DNA from: an uncultured Rhodospirillaceae bacterium
GTDB lineage: Bacteria > Pseudomonadota > Alphaproteobacteria > Rhodospirillales > Rhodospirillaceae
Direction of reading: 5' to 3'
Length of the DNA: 64,000 nucleotides
Assembly: GCA_943787205.1 (NCBI GenBank)
Contig: CALSLN010000010.1
Location: 79,971-143,970 of the forward strand
Of the stretch, positions 39,782 to 50,516 are shown in pieces. The position numbers were made by a program, and so were the translations under genes. The notes under the pieces are model-generated. The model saw only the letters and a list, made by a program, of their open reading frames with translations. It ran no database searches and was not told the DNA's origin. The number at the start of each line of letters is the position of its first letter. Within the stretch, counting starts at the first letter, position 1.

Positions 39782-41371
39782 TCACAGGCCGAGCGCGCCT
39801 GGGTTGATTAGCCCGCGGGGATCAGTCAAATCCTTGATTTGTCTGACCAATGCAATGGTCATATCAGACCGGTCTCGGGTGTAGGGATAGGCTTTGCCAA
39901 TTTGCAAGTGCACGCCACTGTGCTCGTGCATAATCGTGACCATTTCTTCAAACATCTCTTTCGCCATGATACGACCGCGTTCGCTAGGCGCGTTTTCACG
40001 CATGGGGGCTAACAGCTCTTCTGGTGTGTTGCGTTCGTGAAAAATGTCAGGCTGGTCTGGCCAGTATAAAACGGGCTCATATAAAAAGCCGTTCGTGCTG
40101 AGCGTGCCGAAGATAGAGGGCGTCGTCATGTCCAACGCATCCATGTCCGCTTTACGCTTTTCAAAGTAAGCCTCGAGCGCGCGGTGGAAGGCAACCACCT
40201 TGGAGAAGGGTAAGATGGCGTGGAGCGGTAACATGCGTTTGGCATCCATGCCGACGACGGGGTAGGGCATGAAGGGTGTGGCACGCATCACCGTTGGCAT
40301 GGTGTTTGGAATATCACGGCCTGCGCTGCCAACGGCATCCCGCACGGTTTGCATGTGCCCTTTCAGCTCAGTTGGGTTGTCAGCTTCGACGGCGCAGTGA
40401 ACAAAGCATTCAGAGTTTGTGGACCAGCGACGTCCTGCCAAAGCCATCTTTAAAACTTGGAAAAGGCCAGCGATCGGCCCGCCGGACGTCCGCCCAACAG
40501 CGAACATAATTTTCAAGTCTTCCCATAGGCCTTTGCTGGCGATAGCGCCTTCCATGGCGCGCCGGGTGAAGCCAAAGACTTCGGTGGCCCGGTTCGATGC
40601 TGCAATGGCCGACATGGCTTTGTGCGCTGCTTCGAAGGTATCAAATCCAAAGGATAAGCCTTGGGTGAATTTTGCTCGTTTCTGTAGCCGTAAGGTTATG
40701 GTCGCTTTAATTCCTAACGCGCCAGCATCGCCACAGAACAAGCCTGTTAAATCTGGGCCGTAGTTGCGGAAGAACGGCGACTTTCCATCCTGCGCCGCAG
40801 AGCCTGTGGCGAACACGGTGCCTTCCGCTGTCACGATCTCCATGCCGAGCACAGCCTCAGCCGATATGCCGTCCTTTGAAGAGCCAAGACTGGCAGCCCC
40901 TTGAGACATGCCACCGCCAACGGTCGCTTTAAATCCAGATAACGGTCCCCAGAACTCGGCTCTGACGCCGTGGGGGGCCAGAGCATTATCGAGGGCTTCC
41001 CATGTACAGCCAGCTTGAACCGTGACGAACATGTCTTCCGTGTTGATCTCAAGAGTTTCGTTCAGACCCGACATATCCAAAGACACGCCGTTGGGCCCAG
41101 TCGGCAGATACGCATCGGTGTAGGAGTATCCGCCGCCGCGTGGAAACACCGCGATGCCAGCCGTCGTTAAAATCTTGATAGCACTGGCAAGGTCCGCAAC
41201 GGTCGTTGGTCGGATAACCGCCGCGACGGTTGGGCCGGTCGCAAACACGTCCTGTGAATGGTACGCGCGGGTGTCAGCATCCGTAATGACTGCATCGGCG
41301 CCGATGGCCTGGCGCGTTAACGCCAGGGCTTCATCGATAATATCGTTATGAACAGGGGTAACGTTCGACAT
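39782..41371 (-). CDS. FAD-binding oxidase, VAO/4-cresol dehydrogenase-like
   Basis: VAAVIRPTTVADLASAIKILTTAGIAVFPRGGGYSYTDAYLP; GGGMSQGAASLG; C-terminal LTDPRGLINPGALGL. Confidence 0.88.
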   Translation of the reverse strand: MSNVTPVHNDIIDEALALTRQAIGADAVITDADTRAYHSQDVFATGPTVAAVIRPTTVADLASAIKILTTAGIAVFPRGGGYSYTDAYLPTGPNGVSLDMSGLNETLEINTEDMFVTVQAGCTWEALDNALAPHGVRAEFWGPLSGFKATVGGGMSQGAASLGSSKDGISAEAVLGMEIVTAEGTVFATGSAAQDGKSPFFRNYGPDLTGLFCGDAGALGIKATITLRLQKRAKFTQGLSFGFDTFEAAHKAMSAIAASNRATEVFGFTRRAMEGAIASKGLWEDLKIMFAVGRTSGGPIAGLFQVLKMALAGRRWSTNSECFVHCAVEADNPTELKGHMQTVRDAVGSAGRDIPNTMPTVMRATPFMPYPVVGMDAKRMLPLHAILPFSKVVAFHRALEAYFEKRKADMDALDMTTPSIFGTLSTNGFLYEPVLYWPDQPDIFHERNTPEELLAPMRENAPSERGRIMAKEMFEEMVTIMHEHSGVHLQIGKAYPYTRDRSDMTIALVRQIKDLTDPRGLINPGALGL

Positions 41372-41393
41372 GAGTTTTCCTGTTCAAGGCGCG

Positions 41394-42479
41394 CTAGACG
41401 GGCTTGGTTGCAACAATGGTTTGTAGGAAACCATTGGAGTTCTTCGGTCCAGGCTTGGTCTCAAATCCTGCGTCTTTCAGAGCTTTGTCGAAGTCCATGT
41501 AGACAAAGCCCGGGGAGTACGGTTCGCAGTTATTGATGGAATCATAGTCAATCATCCACCGCGCCGAGGCAGGCATGTTTGGCCCTGCACTTGGGAATTC
41601 GTAAATGCAGAAGGTGCCGCCCGGTCTTAGAATACGGAACATTTCGTTGACTGTTTCTTTGATCGCCCGCACCGGAAGCTCATGGAACAGGATGTACGCC
41701 AGAACCATATCGAAATTGCCGTCTTCAAACTTAGTGTCTTCAGAGAGTCCTTGGACGAAGTTCACATCGACACCGCGTTCAACCGCTTGCCAGTGTGCGT
41801 ACTTCACCATTGGTAATCCGACGTCTAGGCCGGTTACTTCTGACTCTGGATAACGGTCTTTGAGGATGATCGTGCCCTGGCCAATGCTGCAGGCGAGGTC
41901 GAGAATTTTATCGACTTTTCCGTCTTCCGGCGGTGTTAGCGTGTCGACAACCTCAGCATGAAGTTCGTCTTGGTCGTTCGCACCCGCATAGAACACTTTG
42001 GTACCGTAGTGATACACGATGCCGCCGATGGGATCGTCCGTATAGCCACCCGGTTGCAGGTGAATTTCACGCCGTGCGTAATTTGGGACTTCAAAGTTCG
42101 GGTCGATGGTGAGCGTACCGGGGCCTTTGGTCTCAGCGTCATCCATAGCCTTGGTGAGGCCGTCCAAAAATGGCTCGAAGGATCCCCGTGTGCGGCGCCA
42201 CATCATCTCCTGATGGGTGCGCATGTAGCGTTGCCATGTGGCGGGCATTGGCAGTTTGTTGATGACGTCTTTGATGTCTTTGATATCAGTGGTGTCATCT
42301 GTCTCGCCCAGGGCGTCTGCAACAGCCTTGTCGCCTTCAGCCGCGACCGCGGGAAATGTGCCGTAGCCTGCAATGCCGCGGAAGGTTTCTACGAAATCTA
42401 GGTAACTCTCGTCCGAAAGCCTAGTCGTGCGCGGCAAAATGCCTTTGTAGCCACGGGATAATGCAACAGTGGTACTCAT
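41394..42479 (-). CDS. SAM-dependent methyltransferase with N-terminal extension (copy 1)
   Basis: ILDLACSIGQGTIILKDRYPESEVTGLDVG; ILRPGGTFCIYEFP; extension IDPNFEVPNYARREIHLQPGGYTDD. Confidence 0.88.
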   Translation of the reverse strand: MSTTVALSRGYKGILPRTTRLSDESYLDFVETFRGIAGYGTFPAVAAEGDKAVADALGETDDTTDIKDIKDVINKLPMPATWQRYMRTHQEMMWRRTRGSFEPFLDGLTKAMDDAETKGPGTLTIDPNFEVPNYARREIHLQPGGYTDDPIGGIVYHYGTKVFYAGANDQDELHAEVVDTLTPPEDGKVDKILDLACSIGQGTIILKDRYPESEVTGLDVGLPMVKYAHWQAVERGVDVNFVQGLSEDTKFEDGNFDMVLAYILFHELPVRAIKETVNEMFRILRPGGTFCIYEFPSAGPNMPASARWMIDYDSINNCEPYSPGFVYMDFDKALKDAGFETKPGPKNSNGFLQTIVATKPV

Positions 42480-42841
42480 GATTGATCTCCTGATTCATCT
42501 GCAGCGTCCATACCGAATTTAACGTCAACTGAGCCACGGGACATGCGTCTGAAGACGCCAGACACCAGTTCGGCGCGCTCGGCTGCTCGCGCGGCGTTGT
42601 CTTCCGGGGTTGGTTCGTATGCTTCGATCAACGCACCGATATCTTTGCCGCTACCCACCACGTCTTGCAGCACGCGCTCAAGAATCATCGACCGATCTCG
42701 GTAGGTCCATACGGCTGCCGTTAACTCCAGCACCGAGTCATGAATGTTGTCGAGCACTTGATTGTCGAAGAACTGCTTTCCGGCGCCGTTAATTTCGTCG
42801 CCGAATACAAAGCGGGGGTCCTCTGGGGGCATATTGTCCAT
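42476..42841 (-). CDS. Small helical protein of unknown function, partner of the methyltransferase
   Basis: MDNMPPEDPRFVFGDEING...ILERVLQDVVGSGKDIGALIEAYEPTPEDNAARAAERAELVSGVF; 4-nt overlap with 41394-42479. Confidence 0.75.
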   Translation of the reverse strand: MDNMPPEDPRFVFGDEINGAGKQFFDNQVLDNIHDSVLELTAAVWTYRDRSMILERVLQDVVGSGKDIGALIEAYEPTPEDNAARAAERAELVSGVFRRMSRGSVDVKFGMDAADESGDQS

Positions 42842-42854
42842 TTGTCTTTTTCCT

Positions 42855-44240
42855 TTAACCGAGTTGTGCGTCCATTTTTGCAATATGTTCGCCATATGGT
42901 TTTTTGCCGAAAAACAATATGGCTGCACCGATCAGCATAACGGTCGGGCAAACAATGCTGATGGAATAACGAATAAGATTGGCATCGCCCAACACATAGT
43001 CTGTGAAGACTGCCACGAGAAACGGTCCTCCGCCTTGACCTATGACATTGGCAACCAGGAGGTATACGGCAACCATCTGGCCGCGCATTCTATTGGGCAC
43101 GATCATGGGCAGGGCTGATGGTCCGGTCCCAAAGGGCATGGTGCCAAAGAACACCACGGGCGCCAGCAGCGCCAGCGATAGGTCTTTATCCGGGACTAAG
43201 GCGAACGTGGCCAAGAACGGTGTCGCCAAAAGGGCCGAGATTAATCCGGCGCGCATATTTGAATCGTCGTAGCCGCGACCCTTTAACCAGTCTGACAGCA
43301 AGCCCCCTGTCACCACACCGGCTGAGCCCAGGGTGACGAAGTAAAGTCCAAAGATGCTTCCTATTTCGCCAGCAGACATGCCATGGGTCCGCATAAAATA
43401 GGCAGGGACCCAAGCGCTGACCGAAAACATTGCAACGGTCAGGAAGGTAAAGCCAAAGACCACGGGCATAAGCACGGTCTTGTGGTCCACTAAGTATTGC
43501 CAGGTCTGCTTTAGGGAGAGGGCTTCGTCTTTTTGAGCGCCGCCAGTTTCAGCACCGTTAGCCGCAATTGCTGTCCCGATGCGAGGCGGTTCGCGCACCA
43601 CCAGCCAGAGAATCACAGCGAAGATCAAGCCGGGCACGGAGACGATTAGAAAGGTCAATTGCCAGGGACGAATGGTGCCGAGGAAGCCGGCGTCAACGGG
43701 GCCTATCTCGTTCATCGCGTTTATCACGAAGCCGCCGACCACCAGAGCGATGCCGGTGCCCAGAAAGCTGGCACCAGTAAAGACACTTAAGGCACGGGTG
43801 AGACTCTTGCGCGGAAAGTAGTCTGCCAGCATGGACATCCCAGCAGGGGATAACGTTGCTTCGCCGACGCCAACCAGCATGCGGGCGACGAACAATTGCC
43901 AAAACACTTTCGCAAGACCACAGATTGTTGTCGCAATGGACCACAACACCATGCCCGCGAGGATAATCGTTTTACGGTTCTTTGTGTCTACCAGTCGACC
44001 CATAGGAATGGCGGCCGCGCTGTAGAACAACGCAAAGGCAAAGCCTTGCAGTAAACTCACCTGGGTATCGGAGATGCCCATGTCTTCTTTGATCGGGTCC
44101 ACCAACAGACTGATGATCTGTCGGTCGATGAAGGAGATAATTGCGGCCAAACACAACATAAACACCACGAACCAAGCGTAGCCGTCCGAGCGAAAGGCGA
44201 AGTTTGGATCTGTCTTGGTCTCTATTGCCGCATCAGTCAT
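42855..44240 (-). CDS. MFS transporter
   Basis: FIDRQIISLLVDPIKEDMGISDTQVSLLQGFAFALFYSAAAIPMGRLVD. Confidence 0.92.
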   Translation of the reverse strand: MTDAAIETKTDPNFAFRSDGYAWFVVFMLCLAAIISFIDRQIISLLVDPIKEDMGISDTQVSLLQGFAFALFYSAAAIPMGRLVDTKNRKTIILAGMVLWSIATTICGLAKVFWQLFVARMLVGVGEATLSPAGMSMLADYFPRKSLTRALSVFTGASFLGTGIALVVGGFVINAMNEIGPVDAGFLGTIRPWQLTFLIVSVPGLIFAVILWLVVREPPRIGTAIAANGAETGGAQKDEALSLKQTWQYLVDHKTVLMPVVFGFTFLTVAMFSVSAWVPAYFMRTHGMSAGEIGSIFGLYFVTLGSAGVVTGGLLSDWLKGRGYDDSNMRAGLISALLATPFLATFALVPDKDLSLALLAPVVFFGTMPFGTGPSALPMIVPNRMRGQMVAVYLLVANVIGQGGGPFLVAVFTDYVLGDANLIRYSISIVCPTVMLIGAAILFFGKKPYGEHIAKMDAQLG

Positions 44241-44249
44241 AAAACGTTC

Positions 44250-45858
44250 CTAGGAGGCGATCAGATCGGCGGCCTTTTCACCAATCATCAATGCTGTTGC
44301 GTTTGTATTGCCGCTGATTAAGTCTGGCATAATGGAAGCGTCAGCGACACGTAGGCCTTCGACGCCACGAACCTTCAGGTCGGGCGTCACGACAGACTCT
44401 GCTGTCTGATCCCATGCGGCAGGTTCCCACCACATGGTAGCCAAGAAACGCTGTCTTACGCAGGAACGTGGCCCAGTCTTCATCACTTTGCACATCCTCG
44501 CCGGGCAGTAGTTCAGCTGTCCGATGGGGTGCAAAGGCGGGGCCTGATAGTATACGTCGCACAGACCGACATCCCTCGATCAGTTTCACCAAGTCTTCTT
44601 CGTTATCGAAAAGATTATGGCTGATGATCGGCGACGCCAATGGGTCGTTTGATTTTAACCGTACAGTGCCGCGTGTCTTGGGGTAGGCGATGTTGACGGC
44701 GGCCGAAATCGCCGGTTTTTTGTGCGGAATGACGCCATTTTCATCGAAGCTGAAGGCATATGGGCCAAGTTGAACTTGGAGGTCAGCGAAATCCTGAGCG
44801 GGGTCGGACTTGGTGAACGCCACGGCATGAGGGTAGGGGCTGGTGGCTGGGCCTCGGCCGAACAACAGCCAATTGGCGGCATGGAGGATTATTTTCCAGC
44901 TGTTGATTTCCGTATTATAGGTCGATTGGTTGACCTCAATACTGACCATGCCTTCTGGGTGCTCCTGTAAATTTTGTCCAACGCCAGGTGCATTGTGTCT
45001 CACCTCGATTCCGTGCTTTTTCAGTTCGGCTTCTGGACCGATTCCACTCAGCATTAAAATCTTTGGTGTAGCGAGAGTGCCCGCACTGACTGTCACACCA
45101 GCACGCGCCTTGGCCGTCTTGGATGTGCCACCCTTTTGGTAACTGACACCGGTGCATCGTGACCCATCAAAGGTCAGGCCTGTCACCATGGCCTTCGTAA
45201 TGATTTTTACGTTGCTTGGTTTCTTTCCTGGCCACAGGTACGCCCGGGCCGCGTGGTATCGCCAGCCACGAGACTGCGTGACTTGACTGTAGGCCACGCC
45301 AGCTTGCTCTTCGCCGTTGTAATCCTCATTGAAGGGAATGCCAGCCTCTTTCGCGGCGTCCACGAACACATGCGCCAGCGGATGCGTCGTGCGTAGACTT
45401 TCTACATTAATGGGGCCCGTGCGGCCGCGCACCTTATGGTCACCGATCAAGGTGCGTTCAAGCCTCTGAAAAACGGGTAGAAGCTCGTTGTAAGACCAAC
45501 CTGTGCAGCCGTTTTCGGCCCACCGGTTGTAGTCGTGGGCCTGGCCTCGCACGTAGAGCATGCCGTTTATCGAACTGGACCCGCCAAGGACTTTTCCGGC
45601 TGGCCACAGATCAACCTTATCATTTCGGCTTTTGTCCGGCTCAGCCATATGCATCCAATCTAAGCTTGGATTGCCCATCGCATGGATGATGGCTGCTGGC
45701 ACGTGAATGAACGGTGAAAAATCGCATCCACCGGCTTCAAGCAGTAAAACTGTTTCTTTTGGTTTGTGTGTTGCCAGACGAAACGCGAGCGCAGACCCGG
45801 CAGACCCGCCGCCAATTATGATGTGATCGAATGTCGTCACGCAGCAAACTCCGGCCAT
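44250..45858 (-). CDS. GMC family oxidoreductase (choline dehydrogenase-like), frameshift near 44415
   Basis: [50 protein letters not shown] then [46 protein letters not shown] in another frame. Confidence 0.9.
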
Positions 45859-46749
45859 TCCGCAAACGAGGCACGGGTGGCTTCAATAAAATGTTTAACG
45901 GCCGGGCGTTGCGCTTCAGTGCCCCCGCAAAATAAGGCCTGAGGATCGTTCAAAGGGTGTGCCGACCATGTCTAATAGTTTAATTCGGCCATCTGCGATG
46001 TCTTGTTCCAGGAGGTGCTGCGGCAACAGGCTCGCGTAATCTCCAGACAGTACGAGCGAGCGGAGCAAAGACAGAGAGTTGGTTTCAATTGCGGGCCGAA
46101 GCAGTGTTAGGTTTTCGTCGGCGAATAGATCGGCGACCAGAGACGACACATGGGCTTGGCGCACCAGAGCGAGGCGGCACTCTCTGAGGTCTGCAATGGT
46201 GATGCTTGTTTCGTTTGCTAAAGGGTGTGTCGCACTAACCACAAAGTGAGACTGCACCGTTATCAGGGGCTCGAAGACCAAACCTTCATCAGCGACCCCC
46301 GGCGGGAAATTCGAAATCAGTGCTTCGACGTGCGCAGTTTTAAGGTCAGTGATGAGGTCCTCGTAAAACCCTTCGGTGATATTGACGGTGAGGTCTGGAA
46401 CCGATTTGGCGAGGCGGATCAACACATCAGCCATCGGGTCTCCGGCAAACATGGCGGCAACACCAATATTGAGAGACCCTCTTAGGCCTTTGGCCGTGGC
46501 GGTCACGTCGCTCGCCGTGCGCGCGGCTTCATTCAAAATCATCTTGGCTTGGTGGTAGAGGCGTGTTCCGGCCTCCGTCGGCGTGACGCCGCGAGATTGC
46601 CGTTCCAGGAGTTCAGCCTGAAGGTGCGCTTCTAGGTTTTTGATGCTTCTGGTCAGGGCGGGCTGCGTAATGTGTAAGACATCCGCAGCCGCAGAGAGCG
46701 TTCCACTCTCCACAACAGCCACAAAATGGCGCAATTGCTTGAATTCCAT
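45837..46749 (-). CDS. LysR family transcriptional regulator, C-terminal frameshift near 45920
   Basis: MEFKQLRHFVAVVESGTLSAAADVLHITQPALTRSIKNLE; after the G5 run another frame reads [29 protein letters not shown]. Confidence 0.9.
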
Positions 46750-46936
46750 ACCCAGCCCCGCATGTTCGCTCGAAGTATGAGCGCATAGTATCTATAATTT
46801 CCAATAATTTTATATACCTTACCTATAAAAATTTTGAATGGCATTATTCGCGCTTTGAATTGGTGCCTTGTTCTCTCAAAAGGCACAATCCGCATGGAAT
46901 TTGTGCGGTTTTGGCTGTGTTGATAAGGGATGCGGT

Positions 46937-47742
46937 ATGCAGATGGTCGATAGAGGGGATGCTGAACTGGCCACCTGGCGCGACGGGGAAGGCGATCCAG
47001 TTCTTCTGATCTCTGGTTTAGGCGGTCGGGCTGCCTTCTGGTCCGAGTTGGTCACAGCGTTGGCCCCCCACTTTGACGTCATTTCACATGACCATCGTGG
47101 TACGGGTGCGAGCACGAAATCGAAAATTGAGTATTCGGTATCTCAGATGGCTGGGGACGTTCTTAAGTTGATGGATGCTTTGAATATACCGAAGGCGGCT
47201 TTGGTTGGGCATTCCACCGGTGGGCGCGATTGCCCAGTACCTCGCACTCAATCATTCAGACCGCGTCACCAAAATCGTTTTGAGCGCGACATGGGCTGGG
47301 CCAAGTTCTTATTTTCAGGCTTTGTTTAAGCTGCGCTCGCAGGTCCTGCGCGACGCCGGGCCAGAAGCGTACATGATCGATGGAATCCTTAGAGCGTACC
47401 CAGCGGATACGATCACCGACAATCCGGACTTGCTGGATGGCACCACCGAGGAGCGGCTCGCGGCCTTCCCGGGTGAAGAGATTGAACAGTCTCGCGTGCG
47501 CGCCGTGCTTGCCCATGACCTTCGAGATCAAGTTCCCAACATTGGGGTGCCGTCCTTTGTGATCTGTGCCGAGGATGATCAAATCACGCCGGTCGGTTTT
47601 TCCCATGAGCTGATTGAGATCGTGCCAAACGTAAAGAGTGTCATTTTGCCTCACGGCGGGCACTTCATGCGCGCGTGTTGAACCAGATGCTTACAACGCA
47701 GCGGTCTTGTCTTTTCTTAGCAATACAAATTCGGAGGCGTAG
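46937..47742 (+). CDS. Alpha/beta hydrolase, frameshifts near 47225 and 47680
   Basis: VDRGDAELATWRDGEGDPVLLISGLGG; ALVGHSTGG then AIAQYLALNHSDRVTKIVLSAT in another frame; EPDAYNAAVLSFLSNTNSEA* in a third segment. Confidence 0.85.
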
Positions 47743-47744
47743 TC

Positions 47745-48259
47745 ATGGCGACAGAGGTTGATGTCAAAGCACCGTGGTGGACGGTTATTGGTCCCGAAGA
47801 AGGCGAATCTATTTGGCAGCCAGAGCCGACTCAAGGTTATGTGACCGTCAATCTGACTCCAGACAATATGCCCCTACGATTCGTTCTCGTCCGGTATTCA
47901 GGTGTTGCCCCCCGGGCTGCAATGTTCGCGAACATGGGCATAGGCAGAATCATGAACTGCTGTTCGTATACGAAGGGACCGGCCGCGCCTGAAATCGAAG
48001 ATGAGACGTACGAGATCGTGCCAGGGTCTACGATTATGTTTGGACGTTATGCGCGGCAATTTTGTTGAGAATACCGGCGATGTTGATATGAAGTTCTTTT
48101 GGGTCTTCTTTCCACCGGCTCTTGAGGATTGGTTTCGTGCCATCGGCAAACCGCGCCACGCCCGGTGAAGCAATGCCAGAAAAGTTCCCCAGACCAGACA
48201 ATGTCATGGACATCTACAATGGCATGAAGTTTGTTCCCCCAAGTCCCGACGCGAAATAG
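47745..48259 (+). CDS. Cupin-like protein, several frameshifts
   Basis: Pieces in different frames: CCPPGCNVREHGHRQNHELLFVYEGTGRA / EIEDETYEIVPGSTIMFGRYAR / FVENTGDVDMKFFWVFFPPALEDWFRAIGKPRH / PGEAMPEKFPRPDNVMDIYNGMKFVPPSPDAK*. Confidence 0.65.
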
Positions 48260-48283
48260 CCTCACGAAAATCAGGAAGTATAA

Positions 48284-49274
48284 ATGTTAGTTCTTAATCG
48301 AGAGGCTGTTATCGCCAGCCTTAGCCATGCCGAGTGCGTTGATCTGATGGACGCGGCCATGCGTGTGGTGTCTAGCCGTGACGTCGTCATGCCTCTGCGC
48401 CAGTTCATGGCGGTGCCCGATACCAAAGGCAAGTTGGGGATGATGCCCGGTTACCTGGGTAAGACCAATGAAACTGAACCGAGCTTCGGTATTAAAGTCG
48501 TTAGTAAATTCCCTCGAGAACCTGGAAGCCCTCTTTCTAGCCACGTGGGCGCGGTCCTTGTTGTTCGAAACCAAAGATGGCCTTCCCATCGCGTTTATGG
48601 ACGGCCGCGAACTGACAGCTATCCGTACCTCGGCGACGACGGCGATGGCGACCCGTGTTCTAGCCCGGGCCGATGCAGCATCGGTCACGTTCATTGGTTG
48701 CGGTGAAGAAGCGCGGCATCACATTCAGGCCATTTTGCCTGTGCGCCCGATCAAGAAAATCATCATGTGGGGCCGTAACGTTGAGCGGGCCAAGGCTTTT
48801 GCTGCCGAACAAGACATACCGTCCGATGTCACCATTCATGTTGAACCGGATCTTGAGACAGCTGCTCGTGAGGCAGAGATTTTATGCACGGTGACATCAT
48901 CGACGCAGCCGATCCTCAAAGGTGCATGGTTGCAGCCTGGTGTTCACGTCAACCTTGTGGGTGCGGCGGTTCGAGCCTCTGCGGAAGCCGACATGGATGT
49001 GGTGAAATGCAGTCGCTTCTACGTTGATTATCTCCCCTCTGCGCTGGAGCAAGCCGGTGAGCTGGTCAACGCCATTGAAGCTGGGTTGGTGACGCCCGAG
49101 CATGTTGTCGGCGAAATCGGCAGCGTCCTCAATGGCGATGCACCTGGCAGAGCCTCAGACCAAGAGATAACCGTGTATAAGTCTTTGGGTGTGGCGGCAC
49201 AGGATTTGGCCGCTGGCGTGGCCGCCGCGAAAAACGCAGAAGCGGGCAATATTGGCACATCTGTCGAGTGGTAA
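48284..49274 (+). CDS. Ornithine cyclodeaminase/mu-crystallin family protein, frameshift near 48560
   Basis: MLVLNREAVIASLSHAECVDLMDAAM...SSHVGAVL then LFETKDGLPIAFMDGRELTAIRTSATTAMATRVLARADAASVTFIGCGEEARHHIQAI. Confidence 0.88.
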
Positions 49275-49284
49275 GGGAAACGGG

Positions 49285-50106
49285 ATGACCTCTTTAAAAC
49301 AGCGCCTGGCGCAAAAGGACATTGTTCGTGTTCCTGGCATCTATGATGCACTCACCGCAACGCTGGCCGAGAAGGCCGGTTTTGAAGCTGCGTTTATCTC
49401 CGGTTCGGCTGTGTCGTTTAGCCAGTTGGCGCGGCCAGATATTGGTTTTGTCACGCAGACAGAAATGGCCCAGGTGGTCGACCGTGTTCGCGATCGAGTT
49501 TCTATTCCGTTGTTCGTCGATGCGGACTCTGGTTTTGGAAATGCGTTTAATGTGGCGCGTACGGTGCGGATGTTTGAACGGGCTGGGGCCTCAGGTATTC
49601 AGATCGAAGATCAACTCAATACTAAAATCGTCAGTGAAGTCAGCAGCCGTCCTCTGGTTCCGACCGACGCGATGGTCGGTAAAATCAAAGCGGCCTTGGA
49701 CGCACGCCAATCTGAAGACACCATCATCAGTGCCCGCAGTGATGCGATGTTTACTGAAGGGGCTGATGCAGCCTTAGACCGTGCAGTCGCCTATGCGGAT
49801 GCTGGGGCAGACATGATTTTCGTCGAAGGCCTCACAGGAACCGAGGACAGAACAAAACTATGCGACACGTTGAAAGATCGCGTGTTGCTTCTATTCAACC
49901 TGTTGAAGCCTGGCGCGCTGGGCGCACCGTCGCCCGAGGACTTACAAGCTATGGGCTATGACATCGTGTTGTTCCCAGCCGCTGTTATTGGTCCAGTCGC
50001 CAATGCCGCGTGGCAATCGTTGAACCAGCTTGCTGGCAACGATGTGTCCAAGGACCCCATCGCGGTGACAGATTTGATTGATGCGGCCGAGCAGTCGAAG
50101 TGCTGA
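49285..50106 (+). CDS. Isocitrate lyase/PEP mutase family protein
   Basis: RVPGIYDALTATLAEKAGFEAAFISGSAVS; IPLFVDADSGFGNAFNVARTVRMFERAGASGIQIEDQ. Confidence 0.92.
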   Translation: MTSLKQRLAQKDIVRVPGIYDALTATLAEKAGFEAAFISGSAVSFSQLARPDIGFVTQTEMAQVVDRVRDRVSIPLFVDADSGFGNAFNVARTVRMFERAGASGIQIEDQLNTKIVSEVSSRPLVPTDAMVGKIKAALDARQSEDTIISARSDAMFTEGADAALDRAVAYADAGADMIFVEGLTGTEDRTKLCDTLKDRVLLLFNLLKPGALGAPSPEDLQAMGYDIVLFPAAVIGPVANAAWQSLNQLAGNDVSKDPIAVTDLIDAAEQSKC

Positions 50107-50124
50107 CGCGGAAGAACTGAAGGT

Positions 50125-50472
50125 ATGCCAACTTATTGTGTGAGTTTACATGGCAATGGCATTTCGGTTGAAGCCGTTGGTGAGTCAGATGCTGAATCAG
50201 ATTTTGCTCCAACGATTGGATTTTATACTAGCCGCATCTCGAAGGCCGAGAATGAAGAAGAGGCCACACTCGAAGCGGTGGAAAACGTGTTGTTAGAATG
50301 GCGTGAAGGTGGCGAGTACTTTGAGGTAAATAAAGGCGGTATTCCAAAGTTAGAATTTGATTCAATCCGTAAACTAGGTTTTGTCGAGGCTTTGCTTGGG
50401 ACCCTTCCTCGGAAGGGTTACACGTTTTATAAATCGGCTGATCCTGACGATGGGATCGACGAAGACGGATAA
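50125..50472 (+). CDS. Hypothetical protein
   Basis: 115-aa ORF colinear with neighbours; no family recognised. Confidence 0.5.
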   Translation: MPTYCVSLHGNGISVEAVGESDAESDFAPTIGFYTSRISKAENEEEATLEAVENVLLEWREGGEYFEVNKGGIPKLEFDSIRKLGFVEALLGTLPRKGYTFYKSADPDDGIDEDG

Positions 50473-50516
50473 ACCTAAAAAAGGCCAAAGATGTGCCATC
50501 GAAGTGTTGATCCCGT

